Source of the DNA: Acidobacteriales bacterium 59-55
GTDB lineage: Bacteria > Acidobacteriota > Terriglobia > Terriglobales > Acidobacteriaceae
DNA: 64,000 bases
Assembly: GCA_001897435.1 (NCBI GenBank)
Contig: MKSV01000007.1
Span: forward strand, 1,364,001-1,428,000
Direction of reading: 5' to 3'
Within the stretch, counting starts at the first letter, position 1, and every line of letters begins with the position of its first letter. A program made the position numbers and the translations under genes. Of this stretch, positions 44,226-52,363 are shown piece after piece. The notes beneath the pieces were generated by a model. That model saw nothing but the letters and a program-made list of their open reading frames with translations. It did not search any database and was not told the DNA's origin.

Positions 44226-46658
44226 TTATAGCTTCGCATTCCGCAGCCGTAGAGAATTTGAGATTACCGATACAGAACTGAAGCTCATGGCAGCGGCGGC
44301 AATCACCGGGCTCAGGAGCCACCCGAAGATCGGATAGAGCACGCCCGCTGCGATGGGCACACCTAGCGCGTTGTAGATAAATGCGAAGAAGAGGTTCTGG
44401 CGGATGTTCCGCATCGTGTATTGGCTCAATCGCCTCGCGCGCAAAATTGCTCGCAGGTCTCCCTTCACAAGCGTCACGCCCGCCGCTTCCATTGCCACAT
44501 CGGTGCCAGTTCCCATGGCGATGCCCACCTGCGCCTGCGCCAGCGCAGGTGCATCATTCACTCCATCTCCGGCCATTGCAACCAGGCCCCCTTTGGATTG
44601 GAGAGTTTTCACCACCTCGGCCTTTTGATCCGGCAGTACGTCCGCGCGATAATCGATTCCGAGTTTGTTGGCGACAGCGGCTGCGGTCGTCCGATTGTCC
44701 CCCGTAACCATCAACAGCTTGAGGCCACTTGCCTTCAGCTCGCGAACGGCTTCCGGTGCGGAAGATTTAATCGGGTCCGAGACTCCGAGGAGACCTGCGG
44801 CTTTTCCGTCAATACTGATGAGCATGACAGTTTGACCTTCGGTTCGCATTTTCTCGGCCTTTCCCTCCAGCGCAGCCGAACCGATCGATAACTCGCGAAA
44901 CAGAGATTCATTTCCAGCGGCAACGTTTTTGCCGGAAACTGTTCCCACTACGCCTTTCCCTGTGATGGAGCGAAATTCAGAAACAGGCACGAGCGACAGC
45001 CCGCGCTCCTTTGCTCCGGTCACGATGGCGTTGGCCAGCGGATGCTCGCTGGCCATCTCTAAACTCGCCGCAAGTTGCAACAGCATTGCTTCATCAAATC
45101 CCGGCAGCGGAGCAACGGATGTGAGCGCAGGCTTTCCCTCCGTCACGGTCCCGGTCTTATCAAAGATCAGCGTATTCACCTTCTCGAAGACCTCCAGCGC
45201 TTCGGCATTCCGAATCAAAACCCCGGCGCCCGCGCCCCGGCCCGTACCCACCATAATGGCCATCGGCGTAGCCAAGCCCAGCGCGCACGGGCAGGCCACG
45301 ATCAGCACGGCCACCGCGTTGACGAGCGCATGCGCAAAACGAGGTTGGGGACCAACCAAAAGCCAGACCACAAAGGTGATAACAGCAGCGGCTACTACCG
45401 CCGGCACGAAGAGACCGGAGACCCGGTCCGCAAGTCGCTGGATGGGCGCGCGCGTGCGCTGCGCCTGGCTCACCATGCGAACGATCTGCGAGAGAATGGT
45501 ATCCGCGCCAACGTGCTCGGCCAGCATTACAAAGCCGCCGGTCCCGTTCACAGTGCCGCCCGTGACCTTCGCGCCCGTGCTTTTTTCCACTGGAATCGGT
45601 TCTCCGCTGATCATCGACTCATCGACCGAACTGTATCCGTCGAGAACCGTTCCATCTACGGGAACCTTTTCGCCGGGGCGGACGCGCAGCTTGTCTCCTT
45701 TGATGACCTGCCCCAGAGGAACATCGGCTTCGTTCCCATCCTGGTCGATTCGCCTGGCGGTTCTTGGAGCGAGGCCCAGCAAGGCACGAATTGCGCTATT
45801 GGTCCGGCTGCGCGCCCGCAGTTCCATTACCTGCCCCAGCAGAACAAGGGCAATGATGATTGCCGCAGGCTCGAAATACACGGCCACTTGTCCATCAGGC
45901 CCACGCAGCGAAGGCGGAAACAGCCCGGGAAAGAACGTCGCGGCCACGCTGTAGAGATAAGCCGCGCCGGTGCCGAGGGCAATCAGCGTGAACATATTCA
46001 GGTTGCGAGTCTTAACGGATTGCCAGCCTCGCACAAAGAAAGGCGCGCCGCACCAGAGCACGACCGGAGTTGTAAGCGCAAATTCCGCGAGAGTCCACGC
46101 ACGGGAGACGACCCAGTGTGCGGCGATATCGCCGGGGAAAAACTGCGCGATCATAAGGGCCAGCATCGGTGCGGACAGCACAACACTGATCCAGAAACGG
46201 CGTGTCATGTCGCGGAGTTCGGGATTGTCCTCTTCCGCCGTGACTTCGCGCGGCTCCAGGGCCATGCCGCAGATTGGGCAGTTTCCCGGCTCGGAACGCA
46301 CGATCTCCGGGTGCATGGGGCAGGTGTATTCGACCTTGGCGGCGGGAGCTGAGATGGTCTCAGGCTCCAGCGCCATGCCGCATTTTGGGCAACTGCCTGG
46401 GCCTTTTTGCAGCACCTCTGGGTGCATCGGACAGGTGTAGTCAATATCGAGAGTGTGCGCGGGCGCAGGCGCGGGTTTGTCAGCGGCGAGATATCTTTCC
46501 GGATTTTCGCGGAACTTTGCGGCGCATCCCTGGCTGCAAAAGTAAAAGTCCTCGCCCGCGAACTCAGCCTTTGCGGCAGCTTTTTCCGGATTTACAGTCA
46601 TTCCACAGACGGGGTCTTTCACCGCTGCCGCTGTCTCGTTTGAAGAATAATGGCTCAT
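44226..46658 (-). CDS. copA: Heavy-metal P1B-type ATPase, copper/silver exporter (CopA/SilP-like)
   Basis: An 810-residue pump. A YHS domain is at the N-terminus ([32 protein letters not shown]), then two copies of the heavy-metal-binding repeat YTCPMHPE...CPxCGMALEP (about residues 74-100 and 110-136). Membrane helices follow, with the CPC motif ([15 protein letters not shown]), phosphorylation site [11 protein letters not shown] motif (SEHPLANAI) and [11 protein letters not shown]. No classical HMA domain is present. The Met-rich repeats and CPC favour Cu(I)/Ag(I). GGGAGG precedes the ATG. Confidence 0.94.
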   Translation of the reverse strand: MSHYSSNETAAAVKDPVCGMTVNPEKAAAKAEFAGEDFYFCSQGCAAKFRENPERYLAADKPAPAPAHTLDIDYTCPMHPEVLQKGPGSCPKCGMALEPETISAPAAKVEYTCPMHPEIVRSEPGNCPICGMALEPREVTAEEDNPELRDMTRRFWISVVLSAPMLALMIAQFFPGDIAAHWVVSRAWTLAEFALTTPVVLWCGAPFFVRGWQSVKTRNLNMFTLIALGTGAAYLYSVAATFFPGLFPPSLRGPDGQVAVYFEPAAIIIALVLLGQVMELRARSRTNSAIRALLGLAPRTARRIDQDGNEADVPLGQVIKGDKLRVRPGEKVPVDGTVLDGYSSVDESMISGEPIPVEKSTGAKVTGGTVNGTGGFVMLAEHVGADTILSQIVRMVSQAQRTRAPIQRLADRVSGLFVPAVVAAAVITFVVWLLVGPQPRFAHALVNAVAVLIVACPCALGLATPMAIMVGTGRGAGAGVLIRNAEALEVFEKVNTLIFDKTGTVTEGKPALTSVAPLPGFDEAMLLQLAASLEMASEHPLANAIVTGAKERGLSLVPVSEFRSITGKGVVGTVSGKNVAAGNESLFRELSIGSAALEGKAEKMRTEGQTVMLISIDGKAAGLLGVSDPIKSSAPEAVRELKASGLKLLMVTGDNRTTAAAVANKLGIDYRADVLPDQKAEVVKTLQSKGGLVAMAGDGVNDAPALAQAQVGIAMGTGTDVAMEAAGVTLVKGDLRAILRARRLSQYTMRNIRQNLFFAFIYNALGVPIAAGVLYPIFGWLLSPVIAAAAMSFSSVSVISNSLRLRNAKL

Positions 46659-46802
46659 CGTGCCTCCCTGATCGACCTCATACAGGCTGACGCACGAGGC
46701 CGCCCGGTCTTACAGTCTGGGATGACGGCAGGTGCAATCGAGGCATTTGCGCTCCGCGCAAACGCCGCAAACTTGGGTCAACTCGGTTGTGCTTCTTTGT
46801 CT

Positions 46803-47414
46803 TCACCTTTCCTTGCTTTTTTCTCTCCCCGTCCGTCTCATACTCGCTGCTACGGAATTTACCGGAAAGTCGTGGCTCGTCAGCGGCTTCGGGTACGCAG
46901 GCCATGTGCGAACGAGGCGACTGAGGAGTGCGGCGGACCCGGCAGCGGCGAGCGTAAACGGCAGAACGACATCGAGCGGGAACCACAGTCCCGTATGTAG
47001 CAGCAGCGGATACATCGCCAAAGCGACTCCGGGCGGGTGGTAGGCGCGAATCAGGTTCATTACGGCGAACGCCAGGACAGCGGCGAGAATGGCCATGACA
47101 GAGCCGCGCGCTACCAAGCTGAGCAAAACCCCGGTGGCGGCTCCCGCGACGGAGCCGGCAACGACGGCCCAAGGTTGGGCAACGGAAGCCTCCGGCAGGA
47201 CCAGCAGGAGCGTGAGAGTCGCGCCGAACGGCGGCACGAGAAACAGTCCGATGCGGTTGTGCTTGAGGCCGGCGAGAACGGCGAACATTAGAAGAACCCA
47301 CAGATAATGCGCGGCATTCCCGCGGAAGGTCGTTCCCCAGGAGCAGAGGACGCATCTACAGAGATTGCGCACACTCATTCGATTCACGATTGGGGACCCG
47401 CGCTGCGAACACAT
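46803..47414 (-). CDS. HPP-family integral membrane protein
   Basis: About 203 residues with several hydrophobic segments (LWVLLMFAVLAGL, LVPPFGATLTLLLVLP, VVAGSVAGAATGVLLSLVA, AILAAVLAFAVMNLIRAYHPPGVALAMYPLLL, VVLPFTLAAAGSAALLS). The YHPPG motif marks the HPP family, whose function is poorly known; some members transport nitrite. The start is uncertain: ATGs at 47414 and 47378 are both possible, and a frame to 47465 would overlap the sigma gene. It is downstream of the sigma factor on the same strand. Confidence 0.75.
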   Translation of the reverse strand: MCSQRGSPIVNRMSVRNLCRCVLCSWGTTFRGNAAHYLWVLLMFAVLAGLKHNRIGLFLVPPFGATLTLLLVLPEASVAQPWAVVAGSVAGAATGVLLSLVARGSVMAILAAVLAFAVMNLIRAYHPPGVALAMYPLLLHTGLWFPLDVVLPFTLAAAGSAALLSRLVRTWPAYPKPLTSHDFPVNSVAASMRRTGREKSKER

Positions 47415-47437
47415 TTCCGCACCACTAGCCTTTCTTC

Positions 47438-48034
47438 TTAGTGCTTGCAGGTGCAGTCGATGCACTGGTGGGTGGCGCAGGTTCCGCAGATGGCGGTGAG
47501 CTGTTTGGCGACGGCTTTGCGCGCGCGATGGAGGCGCACGCTGGCGTTGTTCGCCGTGGTGTGCTGTGCGTGGGCGAAAGATTCAACCGAGTCGCCGCGG
47601 AGATCGACCTGCTCGATGGCTGCGCGGTATTCCGGCTTGAGGGCCTGCACGGCTTCGTTGACGCAGGCGCAGACCTCGGACTTGATCTCCGGCTCGTAGC
47701 TTTCCTTCCATTCGGCTGCCCACGAGTTCATTGCGCGGGAGTCGGAGGCCTGTCGGCGGTAGTGGTCGACGATGGCGTTGCGCAGAATGCGATAGAACCA
47801 GGCGACGGAACTTTCCGCTTCGCGCAGTTGCGCACCGCGCTCGATGGCCTTGAGATAGGCCGCCTGGAGAATGTCCTCGGCGGCGGGATCGTCGACACGG
47901 CGGCGCAAAAATTGCAGGAAACGGCTGTGCTGCCCGGCAAGGCCGGCGACTGTGTCTCGGGTTGTGGGCGCGTGCGAAGTCATGGCGAAGACCGCCGGGA
48001 AACGCGGCGCGTGGCCGCGCTGCCCGGATTCCAT
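47438..48034 (-). CDS. CorE-like ECF sigma factor with cysteine-rich C-terminus
   Basis: About 198 residues. Sigma region 2 is seen at FLQFLRRRVDDPAAEDILQAAYLKAIER and AWFYRILRNAIVDHYRR. Region 4 is near LKPEYRAAIEQVDLRGDSVESFAHAQHTTANNASVRLHRARKAV. After it comes a cysteine-rich tail, AICGTCATHQCIDCTCKH. Tails of this kind in CorE-type (ECF44) factors bind copper and control activity without an anti-sigma protein. Its ATG at 48034 lies 6 bp past the stop of the small Cys-rich gene; a start at 47983 is also possible. Confidence 0.85.
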   Translation of the reverse strand: MESGQRGHAPRFPAVFAMTSHAPTTRDTVAGLAGQHSRFLQFLRRRVDDPAAEDILQAAYLKAIERGAQLREAESSVAWFYRILRNAIVDHYRRQASDSRAMNSWAAEWKESYEPEIKSEVCACVNEAVQALKPEYRAAIEQVDLRGDSVESFAHAQHTTANNASVRLHRARKAVAKQLTAICGTCATHQCIDCTCKH

Positions 48035-48039
48035 TGATG

Positions 48040-48147
48040 TTACGCGTGCTGGGCATGGGCCGTCGTCGCGCACGTGCAGTCGGTGCAGGGGCAGGGAGCG
48101 CAGGAACAGGTTTGGGTTGCGTTGGCGGGATCGGTTTTCTGTTTCAT
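48040..48147 (-). CDS. 35-residue metallothionein-like peptide
   Basis: A short gene coding MKQKTDPANATQ followed by the six-cysteine core CSCAPCPCTDCTC and a His-containing tail (ATTAHAQHA). The spacing C-x-C-x2-C-x-C-x2-C-x-C is that of a metallothionein-type metal cluster. GGAGAA lies 6 bases before the ATG. The stop is 5 bp before the sigma-factor start, so the two are probably translated together. The DCTC motif recurs at the C-terminus of the sigma factor, so the peptide may buffer or hand over the metal that the sigma factor senses. Confidence 0.65.
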   Translation of the reverse strand: MKQKTDPANATQTCSCAPCPCTDCTCATTAHAQHA

Positions 48148-48379
48148 CTTCGATTCTCCTTTTCCTCTGCACGTGCTGACGCGCCAGGACGGAGAACCTT
48201 ACAGTTGAAGGGGCCGCGGATGCGAATCTCGTGTAGATTCAAAGCCCGCGTTACTAGGGCTTAGTCCTCTAATCGTCGATTCCACGGTTACAGTCCAAAG
48301 CTGTCGCAACACTGCCCCGGATTGGTCCTTTAAAGGTTACATGCCACGCACGACAGTTGCCGCCTTATATTGCCGATCT

Positions 48380-48413
48380 CTTTGAGGAATTCTTAAGGTT
48401 CTGTGTCCATGAT
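48380..48413 (+). promoter_or_regulatory. Conserved 34-bp element before the cupin gene
   Basis: Matches the element upstream of the TonB receptor gene (43892-43925, opposite strand) at 31 of 34 positions, including TTCTTAAGGTTCTGTG. It ends 23 bp before the cupin ATG and includes TTGAGG as a possible -35. The rest of 48148-48379 shows no gene. Confidence 0.7.
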
Positions 48414-48436
48414 GGCGTCCAGGGAGGGACGTTTAA

Positions 48437-48868
48437 ATGATGAAGACATTGAATCTCATGGCGATCAGAATAGCAACGGTAGGAGTCCTGTGCATGCTTC
48501 CGGCAGGGGCCTCTGCTAGCCAAGGAAAACGCGGGGCGATACCGCATGCGCCGCTGCTGAAGACCGTATTACCCGGCACGAAAAATTTGGAGGTCGCAGT
48601 CTACGAGACGGAATATGCTCCGGGTGGGATCAACCCGCGACATCTCCATCCGGCGGCGATCACATTCTATGTCGTGTCAGGGACGGGCGTTTGGCAGGAA
48701 GATGGGAAGCCGCCGGTAACGCTGCATGCCGGAGAAAGTTTGTTTGTTCCGGCAGGCACAATCCATTCCCACTGGAATCCGAGCACCACCAAGCATCTCC
48801 GCTTCTTGGAGTTTATCGTCGCCGAGAAGGGTAAGGGGCGTTCTATTCCTGAACCGCTGAAGAAGTGA
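48437..48868 (+). CDS. Secreted cupin-domain protein of the metal module
   Basis: A 143-residue protein with a signal peptide (MAIRIATVGVLCMLPAGASAS) and one cupin domain. Metal-ligand positions are seen in GGINPRHLHPAAITFYVVSGTG and in LFVPAGTIHSHWNP. A strong RBS AGGGAGG stands before the start. The shared 34-bp element suggests that it is induced with the TonB receptor by the CusR-like regulator. Its periplasmic role is unknown; sequestering metal or modifying a ligand are options. Confidence 0.8.
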   Translation: MMKTLNLMAIRIATVGVLCMLPAGASASQGKRGAIPHAPLLKTVLPGTKNLEVAVYETEYAPGGINPRHLHPAAITFYVVSGTGVWQEDGKPPVTLHAGESLFVPAGTIHSHWNPSTTKHLRFLEFIVAEKGKGRSIPEPLKK

Positions 48869-49000
48869 GGCCCCGGGAAATTCGGCAAAGGGACGGGACG
48901 CTCTCGAACAAGTAGCGATGAGGCTCTCAATTGAGAATGAATGCTTCGATCAGCGCAGTAGGCACAACGGCACGAGATTCCTGAGGAGACTGTGTCCGCA

Positions 49001-49207
49001 ATGAAAAACTCCAATAGCCCGCCCGCAGGGCTCCTGCACTTTCATGTGTGTTTGCATTGCCGCAGTCCCTTCCGTAGAGAAGAAGTGGAAGGTCGGGTAC
49101 ATACAACAGGGCTTTTTGTCTGCCCCAAATGCGGCAAAGAAGGGCCGTTGAACATCGAGATCCATGAGATCGACGGTGACGAATCTCAAATGCTCAAGAC
49201 CGAATGA
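49001..49207 (+). CDS. Small zinc-ribbon protein
   Basis: A 68-residue protein with two CxxC knuckles, CLHCRSPFRR and CPKCGKEG, forming a likely zinc ribbon, and an acidic C-terminus. The ATG at 49001 is used; a GTG at 48992 is too close to GAGGAG. It converges with the LysR gene, whose stop is 1 bp away. It is perhaps a metal sensor or an RNA/DNA-binding adaptor; no family is recognised. Confidence 0.65.
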   Translation: MKNSNSPPAGLLHFHVCLHCRSPFRREEVEGRVHTTGLFVCPKCGKEGPLNIEIHEIDGDESQMLKTE

Positions 49208-49208
49208 A

Positions 49209-50144
49209 TCACATGGCAAGTGGAAGTTTTCTCTGAACAGTCTGTCCGACAATGCCAAACTTTCTTCCGGCAGCTTTGACGAATTCATTCACGAGTCGAG
49301 ATTTGCTGTCCGCGCGCGCCGCAAGGCTTGTGACAAGGCGAAGACGGGGTTCAGCCAGAGGTCGCATCGTAATACCATCACGTGCAATTCTCCAAGCCGC
49401 AGAACGCGGCAAGAATGCAACTCCATGATGCTCACGAATCAGCTCAGAGGCTTCTTCGGGACTCGTGAAGTGATAACTGTCCGATGGATAGGCATTTCTG
49501 TCTGCGCCGACGGAATAAATCGTGTCGTATAGATGGGCATTTGCGTGCTTCCCGAGCAGTATCCAGATTCGCCTATGCAGTTGATCCAAGCGAATCTCTC
49601 TGTACGCTGCCAGTTCATCCACCATTGGCAGTGCAATGTAGATGGGATTGTCGGCGATATGTAGGAGGCTGAGTTGCGGTTTGGGAGGGACACCTGTTAT
49701 TACGGCAAGATCGAGTGCCCCGCCGCTGACCTGACGGGCGAGTTCATTCGAGAAGTTGCTCCAGAGCTTGATCCTCATCTCGGGAAAGAGTGAGAGCTGG
49801 ATGGATAGGAGCGTTGAAACGAGAATCGGTTCGGTGTAGGACGACTTGCCGATATTGAGAATTTCATTCGGGCCATCGAGGACAGCCCGAGCGGACTGCA
49901 CCGCCCGTTCTGCATGAGAAACAACCTCACGCGCCTCGACGATGAAGACCCGCCCTGCCTCTGTGAGTTCGGCAACCTGATGGCTATGTTTGAAGACCTG
50001 AAAACCCAAGCCACGTTCCAGCTTGAATATCTGCTTGCTGAGCGTGGATTGGCTCATGTTCAGCCTTTCGGCTGCTCTTGAGAAATGAAGTTCTTCTGCA
50101 AGCACAATCGCTGATTGCAGCAATCGAATCTCTGGTAAGACCAT
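49209..50144 (-). CDS. LysR-family transcriptional regulator of the element
   Basis: A 311-residue regulator. The N-terminal HTH (LLQSAIVLAEELHFSRAAERLNMSQSTLSKQIFKLERGLGFQVF) begins at residue 6, and the LysR effector-binding domain follows. The start at 50144 is set by GGAGGA 5-10 bases upstream and the HTH boundary; an in-frame extension to 50282 would run over the palindromic element. It is divergent from the AlpA-like gene, with the 48-bp element between them. It is a good candidate for the protein that binds that element and its copy at 2791-2838. Confidence 0.88.
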   Translation of the reverse strand: MVLPEIRLLQSAIVLAEELHFSRAAERLNMSQSTLSKQIFKLERGLGFQVFKHSHQVAELTEAGRVFIVEAREVVSHAERAVQSARAVLDGPNEILNIGKSSYTEPILVSTLLSIQLSLFPEMRIKLWSNFSNELARQVSGGALDLAVITGVPPKPQLSLLHIADNPIYIALPMVDELAAYREIRLDQLHRRIWILLGKHANAHLYDTIYSVGADRNAYPSDSYHFTSPEEASELIREHHGVAFLPRSAAWRIARDGITMRPLAEPRLRLVTSLAARADSKSRLVNEFVKAAGRKFGIVGQTVQRKLPLAM

Positions 50145-50274
50145 GACTATCCTCCAGACGGCAGATTCTGGGAGGGACAGCAAACACTTCAATACAGCGG
50201 AATCAACCACCGAATGCAGTAATTGTAATCCTGAATCGTGTCGATTTGCGGCTGCATGAGCTTCCGCACTAGGA

Positions 50275-50322
50275 GTCGTCATTCCAAAAAGGAATGACGC
50301 TCACCCAAATTTTCATTGGACG
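50275..50322 (+). promoter_or_regulatory. 48-bp control element in the lysR-alpA intergenic region
   Basis: Holds CGTCATTCC (50277-50285) / GGAATGACG (50291-50299) with a 5-A centre, then GCTCACCC and TTCATTGGACG. About 40 of 48 bases agree with 2791-2838 before the secretion operon, in the same orientation. It lies 92 bp before the alpA ATG. Confidence 0.7.
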
Positions 50323-50413
50323 ATTTCCCGCGACACATGGAATCTCATAGGCAACACGTCTTCGGAGCCAATTGCGTTCTATAACACTCCGAACTGTTGA
50401 ACGAGAGGTGAGT

Positions 50414-50767
50414 ATGAGTCTGCGTTTCTCATCGGAATCGGAGGGTGCGAAAAGCACGCAAGGCAGCTTTAGAAACGAAAGCGAAAGCTCAAGCATTCTG
50501 AAGGACGTAATCTTTCTCCGCCTTCCCGAAGTGAAGGCCGTGACAGGCCTATCCAAGACAACCCTTTACACTTTGATACGGGAGAAAAGTTTCCCCGCAC
50601 CTGTCCAGGTTGGACCGCGCGCTGTGGCATGGGTAAGGTCCGAAGTGAAGCAATGGGCGGCCAATCGTGTCCTCGCATCCCGAACTGCTGTGTACGTGGC
50701 AAGCGGAAAGCGGATGCCACACTCGGTTCGTCCAGCGCCGAAGACATCATCGAGAAGATCGGCTTAG
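50414..50767 (+). CDS. AlpA-family regulator / excisionase
   Basis: A 117-residue protein with a winged HTH of the AlpA/MerR-like type (FLRLPEVKAVTGLSKTTLYTLIREKSFPAPVQVGPRAVAWVRSEVKQWAANRV, about residues 34-86). The N-terminus is Ser-rich and the C-terminus basic. AlpA proteins act as excisionases or activate integrase expression of P4-like elements. Its end overlaps the 3' end of the convergent integrase gene by 4 bp. The start at 50414 follows GAGAGGTGAGT. Confidence 0.88.
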   Translation: MSLRFSSESEGAKSTQGSFRNESESSSILKDVIFLRLPEVKAVTGLSKTTLYTLIREKSFPAPVQVGPRAVAWVRSEVKQWAANRVLASRTAVYVASGKRMPHSVRPAPKTSSRRSA

Positions 50768-51993
50768 GCCGCTAATGCTTGTCTGCCCCTTGCTAATTGT
50801 TCATCCAGATAGTCAGCCCACCACTGCATCATCGCTGTGCGCTGCTTCAAATACTTGGCGTGGTTGTAGGCCCCTTTAACCTTGTTGCGTTGGACATGGG
50901 CGAGCTGCATCTCAATCCAATCTTCCTCAAACTGACCGGAGTCATATAAGACCGTTGACGCAACTCCCCGAAAGCCATGACCAGTCATTTCGCCCTTATA
51001 CCCAAGACGGTAGAGTGCAAACAGAATGGTGTTGTTGCTCATGGTCTTTCCTTTATCATTCGCGCCGGGAAAAACTTTCTTGCCTCTGCCTGTGCGCCAA
51101 TGCAAGATCCGGAGGATTGCCACAGCTTGCGTAGGTAGCGGCACGATATGAGGACGCTTTTTCTTCATACGCTCCGGTGGAATCTCCCATCGCGCTCTGT
51201 CCAGGTCAAACTCCGGCCACTCAGCCTCAATGAGTTCCGATGTTCTGACCCACAGGTAAGCCATGAGTTGCAGAGCATAGATCGTGAGAATATCGCCCTC
51301 GTACTCCCACATCTTCAGCAGCAACGCGGGCAGGTCTTTTGCCTCTACACGCGCGAAATTTTCCTCTTCCGCTGGTTTGAGAACGTCACGCGGTTTGAAG
51401 TCCGCTGCGGGATTACGTGTCGCCCGTCCATTCGCAATGGCATAGCGGAAAATCTGACCGATGGTTTCGTGGGCACGTTTAGCAACGTCGCGCGCACCGC
51501 GTGCCTCAATCGGCAGGATTAGTTCTCGAACATCAGCGGCGGTAATGGCGTCGATGAATTTGTGGCCGATCACAGGAAAAACGTCGGCCTCCAGACGACG
51601 CATGACTGTATCGACATGACGAGGAGACTTGCCAACAGACCACCATGCCCACCATTTGCGGCCAATCTTCTCAAAGCTGTTTTCCGCTTGCCGCAGCCGG
51701 TCGTCAGTTTCTTTTTGCTTGGCCTCAGATTCCGACCTGCGTTCCGCCATCGGATCGGTGCCAGCTGCCAATGTCTTGCGTGCCGCGAAGTGCAGATCGC
51801 GAGCGTCCTTGAGCGAGACGACCGGGTATTCGCCAAATGCCATCATCTTCTCTTTGCCGTCGAAGTAGTACCGCCAGCGCCATAGCTTCGCACCGGAAGG
51901 AGCGATCAGGAGACAAAGGCCGCCGCCATCGGTCATTTTGTACGGTTTGCCGGCAGGCTTCGCGTTTTCAATCTCCCGGATTGTGAGTGACAT
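50764..51993 (-). CDS. int: P4-type tyrosine integrase of the ICE
   Basis: A 409-residue site-specific recombinase. The N-terminal arm-binding DUF4102 domain (IENAKPAGKPYKMTDGGGLCLLIAPSGAKLWRWRYYFDGKEKMMAFGEYPVVSL) is followed by a core-binding domain and a catalytic domain. Visible residues include R in WVRTSELIEAEW, HGFR in MTGHGFRGVAST, H in LAHVQRNKVKGAYN and the nucleophile Y in GAYNHAKYL. GGAGG precedes the ATG at 51993. It starts 196 bp from the tRNA end and most likely acts on the 16-bp core at 1893 and 52194. Confidence 0.94.
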   Translation of the reverse strand: MSLTIREIENAKPAGKPYKMTDGGGLCLLIAPSGAKLWRWRYYFDGKEKMMAFGEYPVVSLKDARDLHFAARKTLAAGTDPMAERRSESEAKQKETDDRLRQAENSFEKIGRKWWAWWSVGKSPRHVDTVMRRLEADVFPVIGHKFIDAITAADVRELILPIEARGARDVAKRAHETIGQIFRYAIANGRATRNPAADFKPRDVLKPAEEENFARVEAKDLPALLLKMWEYEGDILTIYALQLMAYLWVRTSELIEAEWPEFDLDRARWEIPPERMKKKRPHIVPLPTQAVAILRILHWRTGRGKKVFPGANDKGKTMSNNTILFALYRLGYKGEMTGHGFRGVASTVLYDSGQFEEDWIEMQLAHVQRNKVKGAYNHAKYLKQRTAMMQWWADYLDEQLARGRQALAA

Positions 51994-52008
51994 CGTGAGC
52001 CTCCAAAA

Positions 52009-52067
52009 TTGCGGGTACACTCGATACCCGCAATTTGTACTCACTATACCCGCATCCGTACCCGCAA
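52009..52067. repeat. Integrase arm-type sites, right end
   Basis: Four copies of the motif TACCCGCA(A): inverted at 52009-52017 (TTGCGGGTA), direct at 52025-52033, 52047-52054 and 52059-52067. The first two make a palindrome with 9-bp arms and a 7-bp centre, 16 bp before the integrase start, so binding may also repress the int promoter. The left end has one copy at 1965-1973. Confidence 0.75.
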
Positions 52068-52188
52068 GAAAGTCCGGCTTCCCCCGAACCCTATCGAACG
52101 TCCACGAACGCTAAATCGACGTAAGTTACACAAAATAAAACGCTCCGAGAGTTCGGAGCGGTTCAGGGAAGTTCGGGGAAGTATTGGA

Positions 52189-52209
52189 TTGGCTGCCCCC
52201 CAGGGATTC
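52189..52209. repeat. attR: right attachment site, inside the tRNA-Gln gene
   Basis: The 16-bp core TGCCCCCCAGGGATTC at 52194-52209 is identical to 1893-1908. With one mismatch at 52193 it extends to 52189. It covers the T-arm and acceptor strand of the tRNA. Confidence 0.92.
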
Positions 52210-52263
52210 GAACCCCGATTGATCGGTTCAGAGCCGACTGTCCTACCATTGAACGAGGGGGCA
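52190..52263 (-). tRNA. tRNA-Gln (anticodon CUG), integration target
   Basis: A 74-nt cloverleaf on the minus strand with an encoded CCA. Acceptor stem TGCCCCC / GGGGGCA, anticodon loop CTCTGAA with anticodon CTG, and T-loop TTCGAAT. The discriminator base is G. The gene is intact, although its 3' end now belongs to the ICE side of the attachment site. Confidence 0.95.
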
Positions 52264-52363
52264 ACGGGCGATGCTGGCGCCACGTAGTGCTTCTCGTCGG
52301 CTGCCTTCTAGAGTGTACGGGGCACGTGGATTCTGGTCAACGCCCGTCAGCTAGAATCCAGAG

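Larger units (their letters stand above)
1888..52209. mobile_element. Integrative and conjugative element in tRNA-Gln(CUG), about 50.3 kb
   Basis: The limits are the direct repeat of the tRNA-Gln 3' end (1888-1908 and 52189-52209). Inside are an integrase next to the tRNA, an AlpA-type excisionase, a complete-looking VirB/Trb secretion operon, a coupling protein, a MobF relaxase, ssb, a primase, ArdC and ParB-like genes, plus cargo for defence, SOS mutagenesis and metal handling. Both ends are intact and no core conjugation gene is visibly broken, so the element may still be mobile (inference). Confidence 0.92.

Noticed and set aside
45075-46352. Open frame of 425 codons on the plus strand opposite the P-type ATPase
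   Set aside because: It is antisense to a well-supported gene, has odd composition and no domain.
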